From Pseudonocardia alaniniphila (lineage in GTDB: Bacteria; Actinomycetota; Actinomycetes; Mycobacteriales; Pseudonocardiaceae), in contig NZ_JAKXMK010000051.1 of NCBI RefSeq assembly GCF_022524485.1, positions 1 through 59,051 of the forward strand: a stretch of DNA of 59,051 nucleotides. The letters run 5' to 3'. Made by a program: the position numbers and the translations under genes. Positions 8,652-17,646 of this stretch are shown one piece after another. Positions within the stretch are counted from its first letter, which is position 1. Every line of letters begins with the position of its first letter. The notes under the pieces were generated by a model, which saw only the letters and a program-made list of their open reading frames with translations, was not told where the DNA came from and did not search any database.

Positions 8652-8765
8652 GCCGTCTGGCCGCCGGCCCCGATCAGGACCGAGCGGCTCGTGCTGCGCG
8701 AGTCGCAGGCTCGGGATCGTGTGGCTCTCGTCGAGCTGTTCGACTCGTCGGAGGCGGGTGTCTAG
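8652..8765 (+). pseudogene. GNAT acetyltransferase, N-terminal fragment
   Basis: Reads WPPAPIRTERLVLRESQARD then RVALVELFDSSEAGV and a TAG. IRTERLVLRE is the standard first strand of RimJ/RimL-type GNAT N-acetyltransferases. The rest is absent. The 8391-8651 stretch before it holds no recognisable gene. Confidence 0.55.
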
Positions 8766-8873
8766 GTCGGGTGGTGCTCGGCCGCGTGCCGAGTCCACGC
8801 CAACGTCTGGCTGAGTTCGGATGCTGTGACGGTCGACGGCCGGGTCCCACGTCCGGCGACTCCGCGTCAGTCT

Positions 8874-9767
8874 CTACCGCCAACCGCCGCGCTTCTGGAT
8901 GACCTCTTGGGCGAACTCGAGAGCTTCGTCCACAGCGGACAATGCGAGGTTGAACTCGACAACCGCCTCGTCCGCACCGGACGCTGCGACCTTGTCCAGT
9001 CGTTCAATGATCCGGTCGACCTGCTCGCCTTGCTCGACATTGACGCGGACCGACCGCTTTAGTGCGTCCGGGTCGCGGCCCGCTGCGTCCGCAGACCGCC
9101 GGGCCACCTCCCACAGCGATGCCGCGAACTCGGTCGGGAGCGAATCGAAAATGAGCCAGCCCGCGGCGCGCCGACCGACCCGGTACAGCGCCGCCTCGCT
9201 GGCACCACCGAGCCAGACCGGAGGACCGCCGGGCTGCACCGGACGCAGGTCGACCTGCGCGGGCGGCAACGACAGTGTTGGGCTTTCGAATGTGACCGGG
9301 TTCGTGGTCCACCAGGCGTCGAGGAATGACAAGATGTCATCCAGCCGTCGACCTCGGTTCGCCCATTCCAGTCCGAGCGCGTCGTACTCGTCGCGCACCC
9401 AGCTCAAGCCGAACCCGACGTCCAGCCGTCCGTTGCTGAGGAAGTCCAACGTCGTCAAGGTGCGCGCCAGCTGGACGGGCTCGTGCAGTGGGGCGTTCAA
9501 CGTGCTGAAGTTGAACCGGACGTGGCTTGTCACAGCAGCCGCCGTGGCTACCAGCGTGAGCGGGTCGGCGTTGCGGCCAACCCGCTCGAGGTAGAGGGAG
9601 TAGTCATCACCGGGGTATGCACTTTTCGGACGCAGCGGCACGAAGAGACGATCGCCGGCCCACAGCGAACCATAGCCGAGCTCTTCCGTCCGTGTGGCGA
9701 AGTGCCGCACCGAAGCCGCATCGGTCAACATGGGGCCGAATTGCGGAAGACTGATACCCAATTTCAC
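8874..9767 (-). CDS. Luciferase-like monooxygenase (LLM class, likely F420-dependent)
   Basis: A 297-residue TIM-barrel flavin/F420 oxidoreductase starting MKLGISLPQFGPMLTDA. Typical elements are the GSLWAGDRL strand, TLDFLSNGRLDVGFGLSW, the RGRRLDDIL helix and PVWLGGASEAALYRVGRRA. The length fits the LLM class F420 family (TIGR03619-like). The substrate is unknown. It is downstream of the lipoprotein and flavin monooxygenase on the same strand, but a 137-bp gap (9768-9904) suggests its own promoter. Confidence 0.85.
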   Translation of the reverse strand: MKLGISLPQFGPMLTDAASVRHFATRTEELGYGSLWAGDRLFVPLRPKSAYPGDDYSLYLERVGRNADPLTLVATAAAVTSHVRFNFSTLNAPLHEPVQLARTLTTLDFLSNGRLDVGFGLSWVRDEYDALGLEWANRGRRLDDILSFLDAWWTTNPVTFESPTLSLPPAQVDLRPVQPGGPPVWLGGASEAALYRVGRRAAGWLIFDSLPTEFAASLWEVARRSADAAGRDPDALKRSVRVNVEQGEQVDRIIERLDKVAASGADEAVVEFNLALSAVDEALEFAQEVIQKRGGWR

Positions 9768-9904
9768 AACTTGCCTCTTCCTGCGATGTGTTCATTCCTG
9801 GGCGCTAAGGTTTCGATTCCTGATTCTTGCGACGGCATGCGGATCCTCGCGCATATCAATTCCGACCGCATGTGAGTGGTGAAGATTAATTCGCGAGGCA
9901 ATAA

Positions 9905-10126
9905 CTACCACCGTCCCGTCTGATGGGCCGGTCCGCCGATCGACGTCCCGGGCACCTCGGTTGACGACGTGGATGGTTGCCCGCAGCCGGCGAGCACGGC
10001 CGTAGCGATGACCAGCACTGTTGCGCCGCCGGTAGCCGCCGTTCCTCGAGATGGCCGGCCGGTGCGGTCGTGGGCCTGCCCTCCGCCCGGCCCCCGGGAC
10101 ACGGATGTCCTCTCGTCCTCCATCAT
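9905..10126 (-). CDS. Small lipoprotein, possibly a truncated substrate-binding protein
   Basis: A 73-residue protein. A basic N-terminal segment leads into VLVIATAVLAGC, a lipobox with Cys followed by a Ser/Thr-rich linker (GQPSTSSTEVPGTS), then a stop. Its ATG overlaps the stop of the flavin monooxygenase as ATGA, so translation is coupled. No folded domain follows the linker. It may be the leader of an ABC substrate-binding protein whose body has been lost, or a genuine short lipoprotein. Confidence 0.5.
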   Translation of the reverse strand: MMEDERTSVSRGPGGGQAHDRTGRPSRGTAATGGATVLVIATAVLAGCGQPSTSSTEVPGTSIGGPAHQTGRW

Positions 10127-11292
10127 CGAGCCTCCTGCGTGGGACGGGCGGTCGCGAGCAGCCCGGCGTGGTTCTCCAGCGCGAGGTACGGGTTGAACTG
10201 CACGTGCCGGCTGCCGACGTGCAGGTCGCGCCAGAACCGCTGCAGTGGGTTGTCGGCGGCGAAGCTGGAGGCTCCGTTCAGGTCCAGCAGCAGGTTGACC
10301 CCTTCCTGGCACCGCTGCACGAGCGAGTTCAGCCGCATGCGCAGGGTTGTGGTGTCCCGGTCGGCGAGTGTCGGCCCGGCCATGAGCCGGTCGATCTCCG
10401 CCGCGAGCACCAGCAGGTCATGCTGGGCGCTCTCGATCAGGTGGGTGGCTTCGGCGAACCAGTGCCGGGCGCCGGGGGAGGCTGCGAGGTTGTCGTACTG
10501 CGTCATCGGCGGCTTGCGCTCATGGAGCGTGGAACCGGCCACGTCCAGTGCCCCGCGAGCGGCTCCGACCAGCGCGGCGAGGAGCGTGACGCCACCGCCG
10601 AGGGGACGCGCCGGCCGCCCGGCGAACGGGTCCGGTGCGCCGTTCGGGCCCGTGGGCAGAGGCAGTACGCGGGCCTGGGGCACGAACACGTCGTCGGCCA
10701 CCAGCGTGTGGCTCCCGGTGCCGCGCATTCCGGCGGTGTCCCAGGTGCGCGCGATGTCCAGGTCCGAGGTCGGCGTGAGCAGGAATGCGAACTCGGGAGG
10801 CCCCTCACCATCGCCCACCATGGCCAGGGTGATGGCCCACGGCGCGTCCTCGCAGCCCGAGGCGTAGGGCCAACGCCCGGAGACGCGCACGCCTCCGGCT
10901 ACCCGCCGTCCCCGGCCCGGCGGGTTCCCGGCACCGCACAGCCGCGTGTCGGGGTCGGCGTAGAACTCCGCGAGCACCTCCTCGGACATGAGCGGGGCGA
11001 AGGCCGGCTGCGCCTCGGCGCTCACCGCGACCAGCCAGGCCGAGGACGGGCAACCGCGGCCCAGCTCGGAGATCACGCGAACGGTGGTCGGAAGGTCGGC
11101 GTCCAGGCCGCCGAACCGGGTCGGGGTGGCCAGCGCGAACGCACCCGCGTCCCGCAGCGCCGCGGTGCTCTCGGCGGGCAGCCGCCGGTCGCGCTCGGCG
11201 CGGCCCGCGTTCGCGGCGAGTACCGGCACTGCCGACCGGGCCGCCGCCATCAGGGTCTCGACGTCAGTGGGACGGACGTCTGTTGTGGTCAT
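10123..11292 (-). CDS. Acyl-CoA-dehydrogenase-like flavin monooxygenase (group D, HsaA/DszC type)
   Basis: Reduced-flavin-dependent hydroxylase or oxygenase of 389 residues. The acyl-CoA dehydrogenase fold is recognisable: N-terminal helix with AERDRRLP, TPTRFGG, SELGRGCPSSAWLVAV, the middle beta domain with VSGRWPYASGC and DTAGMRGTGSHTLVADDVFVP, and a C-terminal FWRDLHVGSRHVQF in place of a thioester-binding site. This is the pattern of HsaA, DszC and pigment hydroxylases. Such enzymes need a separate flavin reductase, which is not seen nearby. GAGGAG lies 9 nt before ATG 11292. A paralogue is at 51163-52380. The substrate is unknown. Confidence 0.85.
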   Translation of the reverse strand: MTTTDVRPTDVETLMAAARSAVPVLAANAGRAERDRRLPAESTAALRDAGAFALATPTRFGGLDADLPTTVRVISELGRGCPSSAWLVAVSAEAQPAFAPLMSEEVLAEFYADPDTRLCGAGNPPGRGRRVAGGVRVSGRWPYASGCEDAPWAITLAMVGDGEGPPEFAFLLTPTSDLDIARTWDTAGMRGTGSHTLVADDVFVPQARVLPLPTGPNGAPDPFAGRPARPLGGGVTLLAALVGAARGALDVAGSTLHERKPPMTQYDNLAASPGARHWFAEATHLIESAQHDLLVLAAEIDRLMAGPTLADRDTTTLRMRLNSLVQRCQEGVNLLLDLNGASSFAADNPLQRFWRDLHVGSRHVQFNPYLALENHAGLLATARPTQEAR

Positions 11293-11401
11293 CGAAAACA
11301 TCTCCTCGCAAGGGATCGCCGACGGTCGTGTTCAGGCGGAGTGTTCGTGGGTTTCGAGCAGCCGCAGCCACACGTCGCTGAGGGTGGGAAAGGCCGGCAC
11401 G

Positions 11402-11959
11402 TCAGTTCCCCGTCGCGGCGCGGCCGAGGCGCAGCGCCGAGACGAGGAAGAAGATCCCGCCGAGCGTCGCGTAGCCGGCGACGTTGCTCAGCGTTGCCCC
11501 GTCGCTGGATGCCTGCAGGAAGAACGACGTCCCCGCGAGCACGGAGATGCCCCCGCTGGCGATCATCGCCCACTGGCCTCCCAGCTTGCGGCGCCTGAGG
11601 CCCACGATGAGCTGGACGATCCCCGCGACGACAGCCCATCCGCCCCACACCTGCAGGACGGCCGGGATGCCGGACATGACGGCGACGACCAGGCCGATGG
11701 CGGTGAGCGAGCTGATCGCGATGTTCACATACAGGCCCAGGGCTGATCCGGTCGCCCGGGACGAGCGGGCGTCGACGATCGCAGCGGCCACGTCGAACAG
11801 TGGGTAGAGCACGATCAGCGTCGCGCTCAGCGGCCCGATGCTCGACCCGACCACGAACATCAATCCGGCCCAGACGATCGCGAACCCGAAACGGATGAAA
11901 TACAGCCTGCGAAGAGTGGACGCGATTCCCGTTGAGCTCGAAGCGGCAACGGTCGTCAT
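11402..11959 (-). CDS. DUF308-family integral membrane protein
   Basis: A 185-residue protein with about six hydrophobic segments (FGFAIVWAGLMFVV, LIVLYPLFDVAAAIV, ISSLTAIGLVVAVM, WAVVAGIVQLIVGLRRRK, MIASGGISVLAGTSFFL, LGGIFFLVSALRLG). The GLRRRKLGGQW loop and segment pattern are those of HdeD/DUF308 proteins. It heads the DUF308-monooxygenase-lipoprotein set. The 30-bp palindrome at 12041-12070 lies 81 bp upstream. Function unknown. Confidence 0.75.
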   Translation of the reverse strand: MTTVAASSSTGIASTLRRLYFIRFGFAIVWAGLMFVVGSSIGPLSATLIVLYPLFDVAAAIVDARSSRATGSALGLYVNIAISSLTAIGLVVAVMSGIPAVLQVWGGWAVVAGIVQLIVGLRRRKLGGQWAMIASGGISVLAGTSFFLQASSDGATLSNVAGYATLGGIFFLVSALRLGRAATGN

Positions 11960-12040
11960 GGTGATCCTTTCGACTGGTGTGATGCCGCACTGGTGCGGTT
12001 CATCGGAAAGAAGTGGGGCAGTCGGATCGACTGGCGAATG

Positions 12041-12070
12041 CCAAGTAGACGAACTAGTACGTCTGCTTGG
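12041..12070. promoter_or_regulatory. TetR operator, copy 2 (30-bp near-perfect palindrome)
   Basis: A dyad of 30 bp with 13 of 15 pairs matching, centred on ACTAGT with arms CCAAGTAGAC and GTCTGCTTGG. It shares AGAC-N2-ACTAGT-N2-GTCT with the site at 8034-8051 upstream of the TetR gene. Confidence 0.75.
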
Positions 12071-12215
12071 ACCATCCCGTGCCGGGTTCGATCACTGCAA
12101 GCGAATGTGGTGTGCGCCACCGTCGCTGTGACGTGGCGGCGTTCTCGACCGTGGTCCCGCGGCCGGCCAGTCGGGCTGGGGTGGACGAGGGATGGTCGGC
12201 GTCATCCTGACCATG

Positions 12216-12235
12216 TAGAGTGAGCGTTCCATACA
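12216..12235 (+). promoter_or_regulatory. Shared catabolic promoter motif, copy 4 (variant)
   Basis: TAGAGTGAGCGTTCCATACA, two mismatches from the other three copies. It lies 86 nt upstream of the decayed MFS gene that begins the 12.3-20.0 kb catabolic operon. It is the only obvious candidate promoter element for that operon. Confidence 0.55.
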
Positions 12236-12321
12236 TTCGACTGTATCCCTCGTCCGAGACGGTCGCTCACGCGCCCGACTGCGCGGGCCTGAGCCAAACG
12301 TCGCGACGAAGCGAGGTTCCT

Positions 12322-12795
12322 ATGAGCGTCCTCGAGCGGGTCAAGGCCGCACCGATGAGTCGTGTCCAGGTCAGGCGGTCGCCCTGTGCCTGGTGAAGAA
12401 CCTGGTCGACGGGTTCGATCTCCTGCTGACGTCCCTCGTCGGGCCGGCGATCGCCCGCGAGTGGGGGCCTGTCGCCGTAGCAGGTGGGCATCCTGCTCAG
12501 CAGCGGTCGGGCCGGCATCGCGTTCGGTGCGCTGTGCCTCGCCCCGCTCGCCGACCGGATCGGCCGCCGCAAGTTCACACTCGCCGGTCACGCGGTGGCC
12601 TCGTCTCGGAGCACTCGAACCACCGGCGCCGGGGCCTGTCCGTCGCTCTGATCACGACCGGCTGCGGGCTCGGGTCGCTCGTCGCCGGTGTCGCTACCAG
12701 CCTGCTGGCCGGTCCGTTCGGGTACGGTCGATCTTCGTGACCGGGCCGCAGTTCCTGCCCGAGTCGATGGACTACCCGATCGCCTCGCGTCCTCG
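12322..12795 (+). pseudogene. Aromatic-acid:H+ symporter-type MFS transporter, frameshifted and deleted
   Basis: Pieces of an AAHS-family transporter are spread over all three frames: MSVLERVKAAPMSR, VKNLVDGFDLLLTSLVGPAI, GIAFGALCLAPLADRIGRRK (the MFS loop-2/3 motif), RRGLSVALITTGCGLGSLVA, and FLPESMDYPIASRP. At least three frameshifts and loss of the C-terminal half make it non-functional. It presumably imported the operon's aromatic substrate. Confidence 0.85.
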
Positions 12796-13179
12796 TGATG
12801 ACCCGGTGCGGCGCTGGTCGACGGCGGGCGCGGGGTGGAGATCTACGCCGAGATCGCGCTGTAGGCCGGCGAGCTGATGATCAAGAAGCATTGCTACAAC
12901 TCGTTCCATGCCACCGGCCTGGAGATCGTGCTGCGCGGGCTCGGCGCCGACACGGTGGTCCTCACCGGTACGTCGACCGAGTGCTGCGTGCTCGGGACTG
13001 CGCTGGATTGCGGGTTCCGCTCCGTGGTCCTCGCCGACGCGTGCGCGTCCTGCGACTACCCGGATGTCGGCTTCGGCGCCATGCCCGCGAGCGAGATGCA
13101 CCTGGCCGCGCTGCGGATCATGAGTCTGACGTCGTCAGAGGTCACCGACGCCGACACGTTCCTGTCCCGGCTGCCGTGA
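12796..13179 (+). pseudogene. Isochorismatase-like cysteine hydrolase, 3' part with in-frame stop
   Basis: The intact 3' part reads MIKKHCYNSFHATGLEIVLR, then TVVLTGTSTECCVLGTALDC, which carries the family nucleophile Cys context, and DACASCDYPDVG. Just upstream the frame continues as GVEIYAEIAL, stop (TAG 12862-12864), AGEL, so the N-terminal half is fused to transporter debris and interrupted. Such enzymes hydrolyse amides or enol ethers, e.g. N-carbamoyl or maleamate-like substrates. The stop overlaps the next gene's GTG. Confidence 0.75.
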
Positions 13180-13919
13180 CCCCGCCCGTGCTCGTCCTGC
13201 TGCACGGCGGCGGTCCCGGCGTCGACGCCGCGAGTAACTGGGCGAGCGTCCGGCCCCGGTTCGCGGAACGGTTCCGGTGGCTCGCCCCCGATCTGCTGGG
13301 ATTCGGCACGCGGATCGCGGGCACGGAGGGCCTGCACGGGCCGGCGGCCTGGGCGCGGGCCCGCGCTCACCAGGTCCTGGACCTGCTCGACGAGCACGGG
13401 CTCTCCCGCGTGCACCTGCTCGGCAACTCGGCTGCCGGTGGCGCCGCCGCGCTGGCGCTGCTGGCCGAGGCCCCCGAGCGGGTCGAACGGGCCGTCGTGA
13501 TGGGCGGCGCCGGCACCGGGCCACCTCCCCGTGCCGTTCCCTTCTACGACGATCCCACGAGGGAGTCCATGCGTGCGACGCTCGCCCGCCGCGTCGCCGA
13601 CGAGGGCGCCCATCGGGATCTCCTCGACGAACTCGCGGACCGTCGCCTGGACCAGGCGCTGCGGCCCGGTGCCGAGCAGGCCTTCCGGGCCATGTTCGAG
13701 GCGGGGGACCAGCCGTCCGTGGATCTCGCCACCGTGCCCAATCCGGTCCTCGCCCTGCACGGGGAACAGGACCGGGTCAGCCCGGTCGACGTCTCCGCGC
13801 GTCTGGTCGATGCTCTTCCGTGTGCGCGCCTCGAGGTCGTGCCGGGCGCCGGGCATTGGATACACGTCGACCGACCGGACGAGTTCTGCGCTCTCGTGGG
13901 GGAGTTCCTGACCGCATGA
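13176..13919 (+). CDS. Alpha/beta hydrolase (meta-cleavage/enol hydrolase type)
   Basis: A 247-residue serine hydrolase. HGGGPGVDA at residues 10-18 is the oxyanion-hole motif of C-C bond hydrolases. The triad is Ser85 (GNSAAGG), Asp199 (GEQDRV) and His227 (GAGHWIH). The GTG start at 13176 overlaps the preceding stop, and the stop overlaps the next ATG (ATGA). The N-terminus is shorter than usual: the protein begins directly at the first strand before HGGGPG, so about 20 residues found in relatives are missing. It acts in a pathway with the FAD hydroxylase that follows. Confidence 0.85.
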   Translation: MTPPVLVLLHGGGPGVDAASNWASVRPRFAERFRWLAPDLLGFGTRIAGTEGLHGPAAWARARAHQVLDLLDEHGLSRVHLLGNSAAGGAAALALLAEAPERVERAVVMGGAGTGPPPRAVPFYDDPTRESMRATLARRVADEGAHRDLLDELADRRLDQALRPGAEQAFRAMFEAGDQPSVDLATVPNPVLALHGEQDRVSPVDVSARLVDALPCARLEVVPGAGHWIHVDRPDEFCALVGEFLTA

Positions 13920-15517
13920 ACCACGCAGGCAGCGGCATCCTGATCGTCGGCGCCGGTCCCACCGGCCTCACCCTGGCCATCGACCTGGCCAGGCGCGGCG
14001 TGCCGTGTGTCGTCGTGGAGGCGACGACCGAGCGGCCGGTGAACCCGCGGTGCAACACCACCTCGGCCCGGTCGATGGAGATCTTCCGGCGGCTCGGCGT
14101 CGCCGACGAGGTGCGCCGAGCCGGCCTCCCCGCGGACCACCCGACGTCCATCCTGTACCGCACGACCATGGTCGGCGAGGAGCTCTTCCGGCTCGACCAG
14201 CCCTCGTCCGGCGAGGTGCTGGCAGGCAAGCTCCGTAAGGATTGGCCCACGCCGGAGCCGCAGCACCGGATCTCGCAGATCTACCTGGAGCCGATCCTGG
14301 AGCGCCGTGCGCGGGAGATTCCCGGGTTGACCGTCGAGCGCGGGGCCCGGCTGGTCGAGCTGCACCGGTTCGAGGACAGGGTCGAGGCGGTGATCGAGTC
14401 CGAGGGCACGACGAGGGTCCTGCACGGTGCCTACGTGATCGGGTGCGACGGCGCGCACAGTGCCGTCCGGCGGCAGCTGGGGATCCGATACCAGGGCGTC
14501 GACGCCATCCAGAACTTCGTGTCGACGTTCGTCCGCTCGGCGGAGCTCGGCCGGCTCGCCGCTCGTGACCGGGCCTGGACGTATTGGACCTACGGCCGCC
14601 GGCTCGCCTCGCTGATCGCCGTCGACGGCGGCGACCTGTGGCTGAACCACGTCGCGTTCGGCCCCGATCACGACACCGACGACGAGGACCCCGAGCAGTT
14701 GCTGCGGGAGGCCGTGGGCGGAGCTGTCGAGCACGAGGTGCTCGGGACGGTGCGCTGGACCGGTCGCCAGCTCGTCGCGGAGCGCTACCGCGAGGGGCGG
14801 GTGTTCCTCGCCGGGGACGCGGCCCACATCTGGATCCCTATCGGCGGCTTCGGCATGAACGCCGGCATCCAGGACGCGGCCACGCTGGGTTGGATGCTCG
14901 CCGCCGTGCACCACGGGTGGGCACCGCCGGAGCTGCTCGATGCCTACGAGCTCGAACGCAAGCCGGTCGGGGAGCAGTTCGCGAGCGCGGTGGCATCGGC
15001 GGCCCGGGCCTCCCTCGCGGAGGTCTCGCCGGACATCCACCTGCCCGGATTGGGTGGGGAGCACGCCCGCGCCGCGCTCGCGCAGCGGCTCGCGGTGACC
15101 GAACCGGCCCGCTACTCGCCCGACGGCTTCAGCTTCGGCTACCACTACGCGGGCTCGCCCCTCGTGGTCGGCGGCGAGGAGCAGCCGGCGATCGGCATGG
15201 GCGGCTACCAGGACCGGGCGCAGGTCGGGTTCCGGCTGCCGCACGCCTGGCTCGAGGACGGCCGCTCCGTGCTCGACGCGCTCGGCCCGGACTTCACCCT
15301 GCTGCGGACGGACGAGGCTACCGACGTACAGGTCTGGATCGACGCCGCGCGGGAACTGGGCGTCCCGCTGACCGTGGTGGACCTGCCCGGCCGTCATCCC
15401 ACCTCGTTCTTGCTCGTGCGCCCGGACCAGCACGTCGCCTGGATGGGCGGCGCCGAGGGCCGCGCCGACGAGCTGCTGCGGACGGTCACCGGGCGCGTCG
15501 CCGCCCACCAGAGCTGA
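13916..15517 (+). CDS. FAD-dependent aromatic hydroxylase (MhpA/PheA/TfdB family)
   Basis: NAD(P)H-dependent flavoprotein monooxygenase of 533 residues that should hydroxylate a phenolic or related ring. The FAD dinucleotide motif GAGPTG is at residues 12-17. The DG motif (GCDGAHSAVRR) lies near residue 177, and the GD motif (FLAGDAAHIWIPIGGFGMN) near 300. The latter matches class A hydroxylases that accept substituted phenols. A C-terminal thioredoxin-like domain is present (residues about 400-533, ending FLLVRPDQHVAWMGG). It is coupled to the hydrolase upstream (ATGA) and followed 15 bp later by hyuA. Substrate unknown. Confidence 0.88.
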   Translation: MNHAGSGILIVGAGPTGLTLAIDLARRGVPCVVVEATTERPVNPRCNTTSARSMEIFRRLGVADEVRRAGLPADHPTSILYRTTMVGEELFRLDQPSSGEVLAGKLRKDWPTPEPQHRISQIYLEPILERRAREIPGLTVERGARLVELHRFEDRVEAVIESEGTTRVLHGAYVIGCDGAHSAVRRQLGIRYQGVDAIQNFVSTFVRSAELGRLAARDRAWTYWTYGRRLASLIAVDGGDLWLNHVAFGPDHDTDDEDPEQLLREAVGGAVEHEVLGTVRWTGRQLVAERYREGRVFLAGDAAHIWIPIGGFGMNAGIQDAATLGWMLAAVHHGWAPPELLDAYELERKPVGEQFASAVASAARASLAEVSPDIHLPGLGGEHARAALAQRLAVTEPARYSPDGFSFGYHYAGSPLVVGGEEQPAIGMGGYQDRAQVGFRLPHAWLEDGRSVLDALGPDFTLLRTDEATDVQVWIDAARELGVPLTVVDLPGRHPTSFLLVRPDQHVAWMGGAEGRADELLRTVTGRVAAHQS

Positions 15518-15532
15518 GGACCAGGAGCGCAC

Positions 15533-17635
15533 ATGCCATACGCACTGGGCATCGACGTCGGCGGCACCTTCACCGACGCCGTCGCCTCGGACGGCGCCGG
15601 CCGGATCGTGTCGGCCAAGACACCGACGACCCCGCCCCATCGCGAGGTCGGTGTCATGCGCGCGATCGAGGAGCTCGCCGCGGGGCTGGGGATCGGCGTC
15701 GGCGAGATGCTGGCTCGGACCGACTACATCGCCCACGGCACGACGGCGTCCATCAACGCCCTGGTCCAGGGCTCGGTGGCCGCCGTGGGGTTGATCGCCA
15801 CCAAGGGCCACCGCGACTCGATCTACATCATGAACGCCGAAGGGCGCACCCTCGGCCGGTCCGCGCACGAGATCCAGGACACCCTGCGGCAGCGCAAGCC
15901 CGCGCCGCTGATCCCGAAGTACCGGGCGCTGGAGGTCACCGAGCGGATCGACCATGCCGGCCGGGTCCTGGTTCCGCTCGACGAGGACGAGGTGCGGCGT
16001 GTCGCGGGCACGCTCGTGGAGCAGGGGGTCGAGGCCATCGCCGTCTGCCTGCTGTGGTCGTTCAAGAACGGCGACCACGAGCGGCGGGTCCGGGAGCTGA
16101 TCCACGAGATCGCCCCGGATCTGTACGTCACGCTGTCGTGCGAGGTCAGCCCGCGGATCCGCGAGTTCTCGCGGACGTCCACGACGATCATGAACGCTCA
16201 GATCGGGCCGCGGCTGCGGACCTACCTGACGCCGCTGCAACGGCAGCTGGAGGACGGCGGGCTCAAGGGCCCGCTGCTGGTCATGCAGAGCGAGGGCGGC
16301 ACGATCACCGCCGACCGGGCACCGGACCACGCCATCACGACCGTCGGATCCGTGCTGTCCGGCGGGGTCATCGGCGCCCAGCGGCTGGCCGAGCAGCTCG
16401 GACACCGCAACGTCATCACCACCGACGTCGGCGGCACGACCTTCCTGGCGGGGCTGATCGTCGACGGGGAGCCGGTCATGGCGCCGGGTTCCGTCGTCAA
16501 CCAGTTCCCGATCAACGCGGCCACCATCCGCGTGCACACGATCGGCTCGGGTGGTGGTGCGCTCGCGTCCGTCGACGCCGGCGGGAACCTCCGCCTCGGC
16601 CCGCAGAGCGCGGAAGCCGTTCCCGGCCCTGCTTGTTACGCGGGGGGCGGCACCCGACCCACCAACACCGACGCGAACCTCGTCCTGGGCATCCTGAGCG
16701 AGCGCGGGCTGCTGGGCGGGCGCAAGCCGCTGCGAAGGGACCTGGCGCGCGAGGCGATCCGCGAGCATGTGGCGGAGCCACTCGGCCTCACCGTCGAGGA
16801 GGCCGCCATCGCCATCCACGAGGTGCAGAACGCCCAGGCCGGCGACCTGCTCCGGCGGGCCGTGGTCCAGGCCGGGTACGACCCGCGCGACTTCGTCGCC
16901 TACGCCTTCGGTGGTGCCGGCCCCGCGCACTGCGCCGGCTACTGCCAGGACCTCGGGGTGGCCGAGGTCGTCGTGCCGCTCGGCCCGGTCGCCTCGGCGT
17001 TCTCGGCCTACGGGCTCGCCGCTTCCGACGTCGCGCTCAGCGCCGAGCTGTCCGATCCCTCGGCGTTCCCGGTGGCGCACACCGTGCTCGAGTCCCACTT
17101 CGACCGGCTGGAGGCCGACCTGCAACGTGCCCTGGACCGGCAGAAGGTCAAGTTCCACGACGTGACGCTGCAGCGCGAGATCGACCTGCGCTACTCGATG
17201 CAGGTCAACGAGCTCGCGGTGACGCTGCCGGACACGGAGCTCACCGAACGCACCGGTGATGAGATCGTCGAGCGCTTCGAGGAGCAGTACGAGCGGATCA
17301 ACGGCTCCGGAGCCGGCTTCCGCGAGGCCGGCGTGCAGGCGATCACCTACCGGATGCGGGCCAGGGCCGGCCTCGGCTTCCCGGTCGTCCTGCCGGATGT
17401 CCCGGAGGCCGACGACACCGACCCGTCCCCGGCCCTGCTCGAGGAGCGCCAGGTCTGCCACGACTCGCAGATCGGCTTCGTGTCCACTCCCGTCTACGAC
17501 TACGCCAGGCTGCGCGCGGGCCACGAGCTGGTCGGGCCGGCGATCGTCGACGTGCCGACCACGGTGGTCGTGGTCCCTGCCGGCGTGACCGGCCGCGTCG
17601 ACCGCCTCGGCAACCTCGTGCTGCGCTATCAGTGA
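15533..17635 (+). CDS. HyuA/AcxA-type subunit (hydantoinase A / acetone carboxylase beta family)
   Basis: A 700-residue protein of the hydantoinase/oxoprolinase A family, which binds ATP through an actin-like fold and phosphorylates an amide or enolised ketone. Visible motifs are IDVGGTFTDA (residues 7-16), AHGTTASINALVQG (about 67-80), the second phosphate loop TDVGGTTFLAGL (about 300) and the GSGGGALASVDAGG region (about 340). AGGAG lies 8 nt before the ATG at 15533. The stop overlaps a GTG of the HyuB-like gene. Because its partner carries an acetone-carboxylase-gamma-like domain, carboxylation of a ketone is at least as likely as hydantoin hydrolysis. Confidence 0.9.
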   Translation: MPYALGIDVGGTFTDAVASDGAGRIVSAKTPTTPPHREVGVMRAIEELAAGLGIGVGEMLARTDYIAHGTTASINALVQGSVAAVGLIATKGHRDSIYIMNAEGRTLGRSAHEIQDTLRQRKPAPLIPKYRALEVTERIDHAGRVLVPLDEDEVRRVAGTLVEQGVEAIAVCLLWSFKNGDHERRVRELIHEIAPDLYVTLSCEVSPRIREFSRTSTTIMNAQIGPRLRTYLTPLQRQLEDGGLKGPLLVMQSEGGTITADRAPDHAITTVGSVLSGGVIGAQRLAEQLGHRNVITTDVGGTTFLAGLIVDGEPVMAPGSVVNQFPINAATIRVHTIGSGGGALASVDAGGNLRLGPQSAEAVPGPACYAGGGTRPTNTDANLVLGILSERGLLGGRKPLRRDLAREAIREHVAEPLGLTVEEAAIAIHEVQNAQAGDLLRRAVVQAGYDPRDFVAYAFGGAGPAHCAGYCQDLGVAEVVVPLGPVASAFSAYGLAASDVALSAELSDPSAFPVAHTVLESHFDRLEADLQRALDRQKVKFHDVTLQREIDLRYSMQVNELAVTLPDTELTERTGDEIVERFEEQYERINGSGAGFREAGVQAITYRMRARAGLGFPVVLPDVPEADDTDPSPALLEERQVCHDSQIGFVSTPVYDYARLRAGHELVGPAIVDVPTTVVVVPAGVTGRVDRLGNLVLRYQ

Positions 17636-17646
17636 GGACGACTCCC

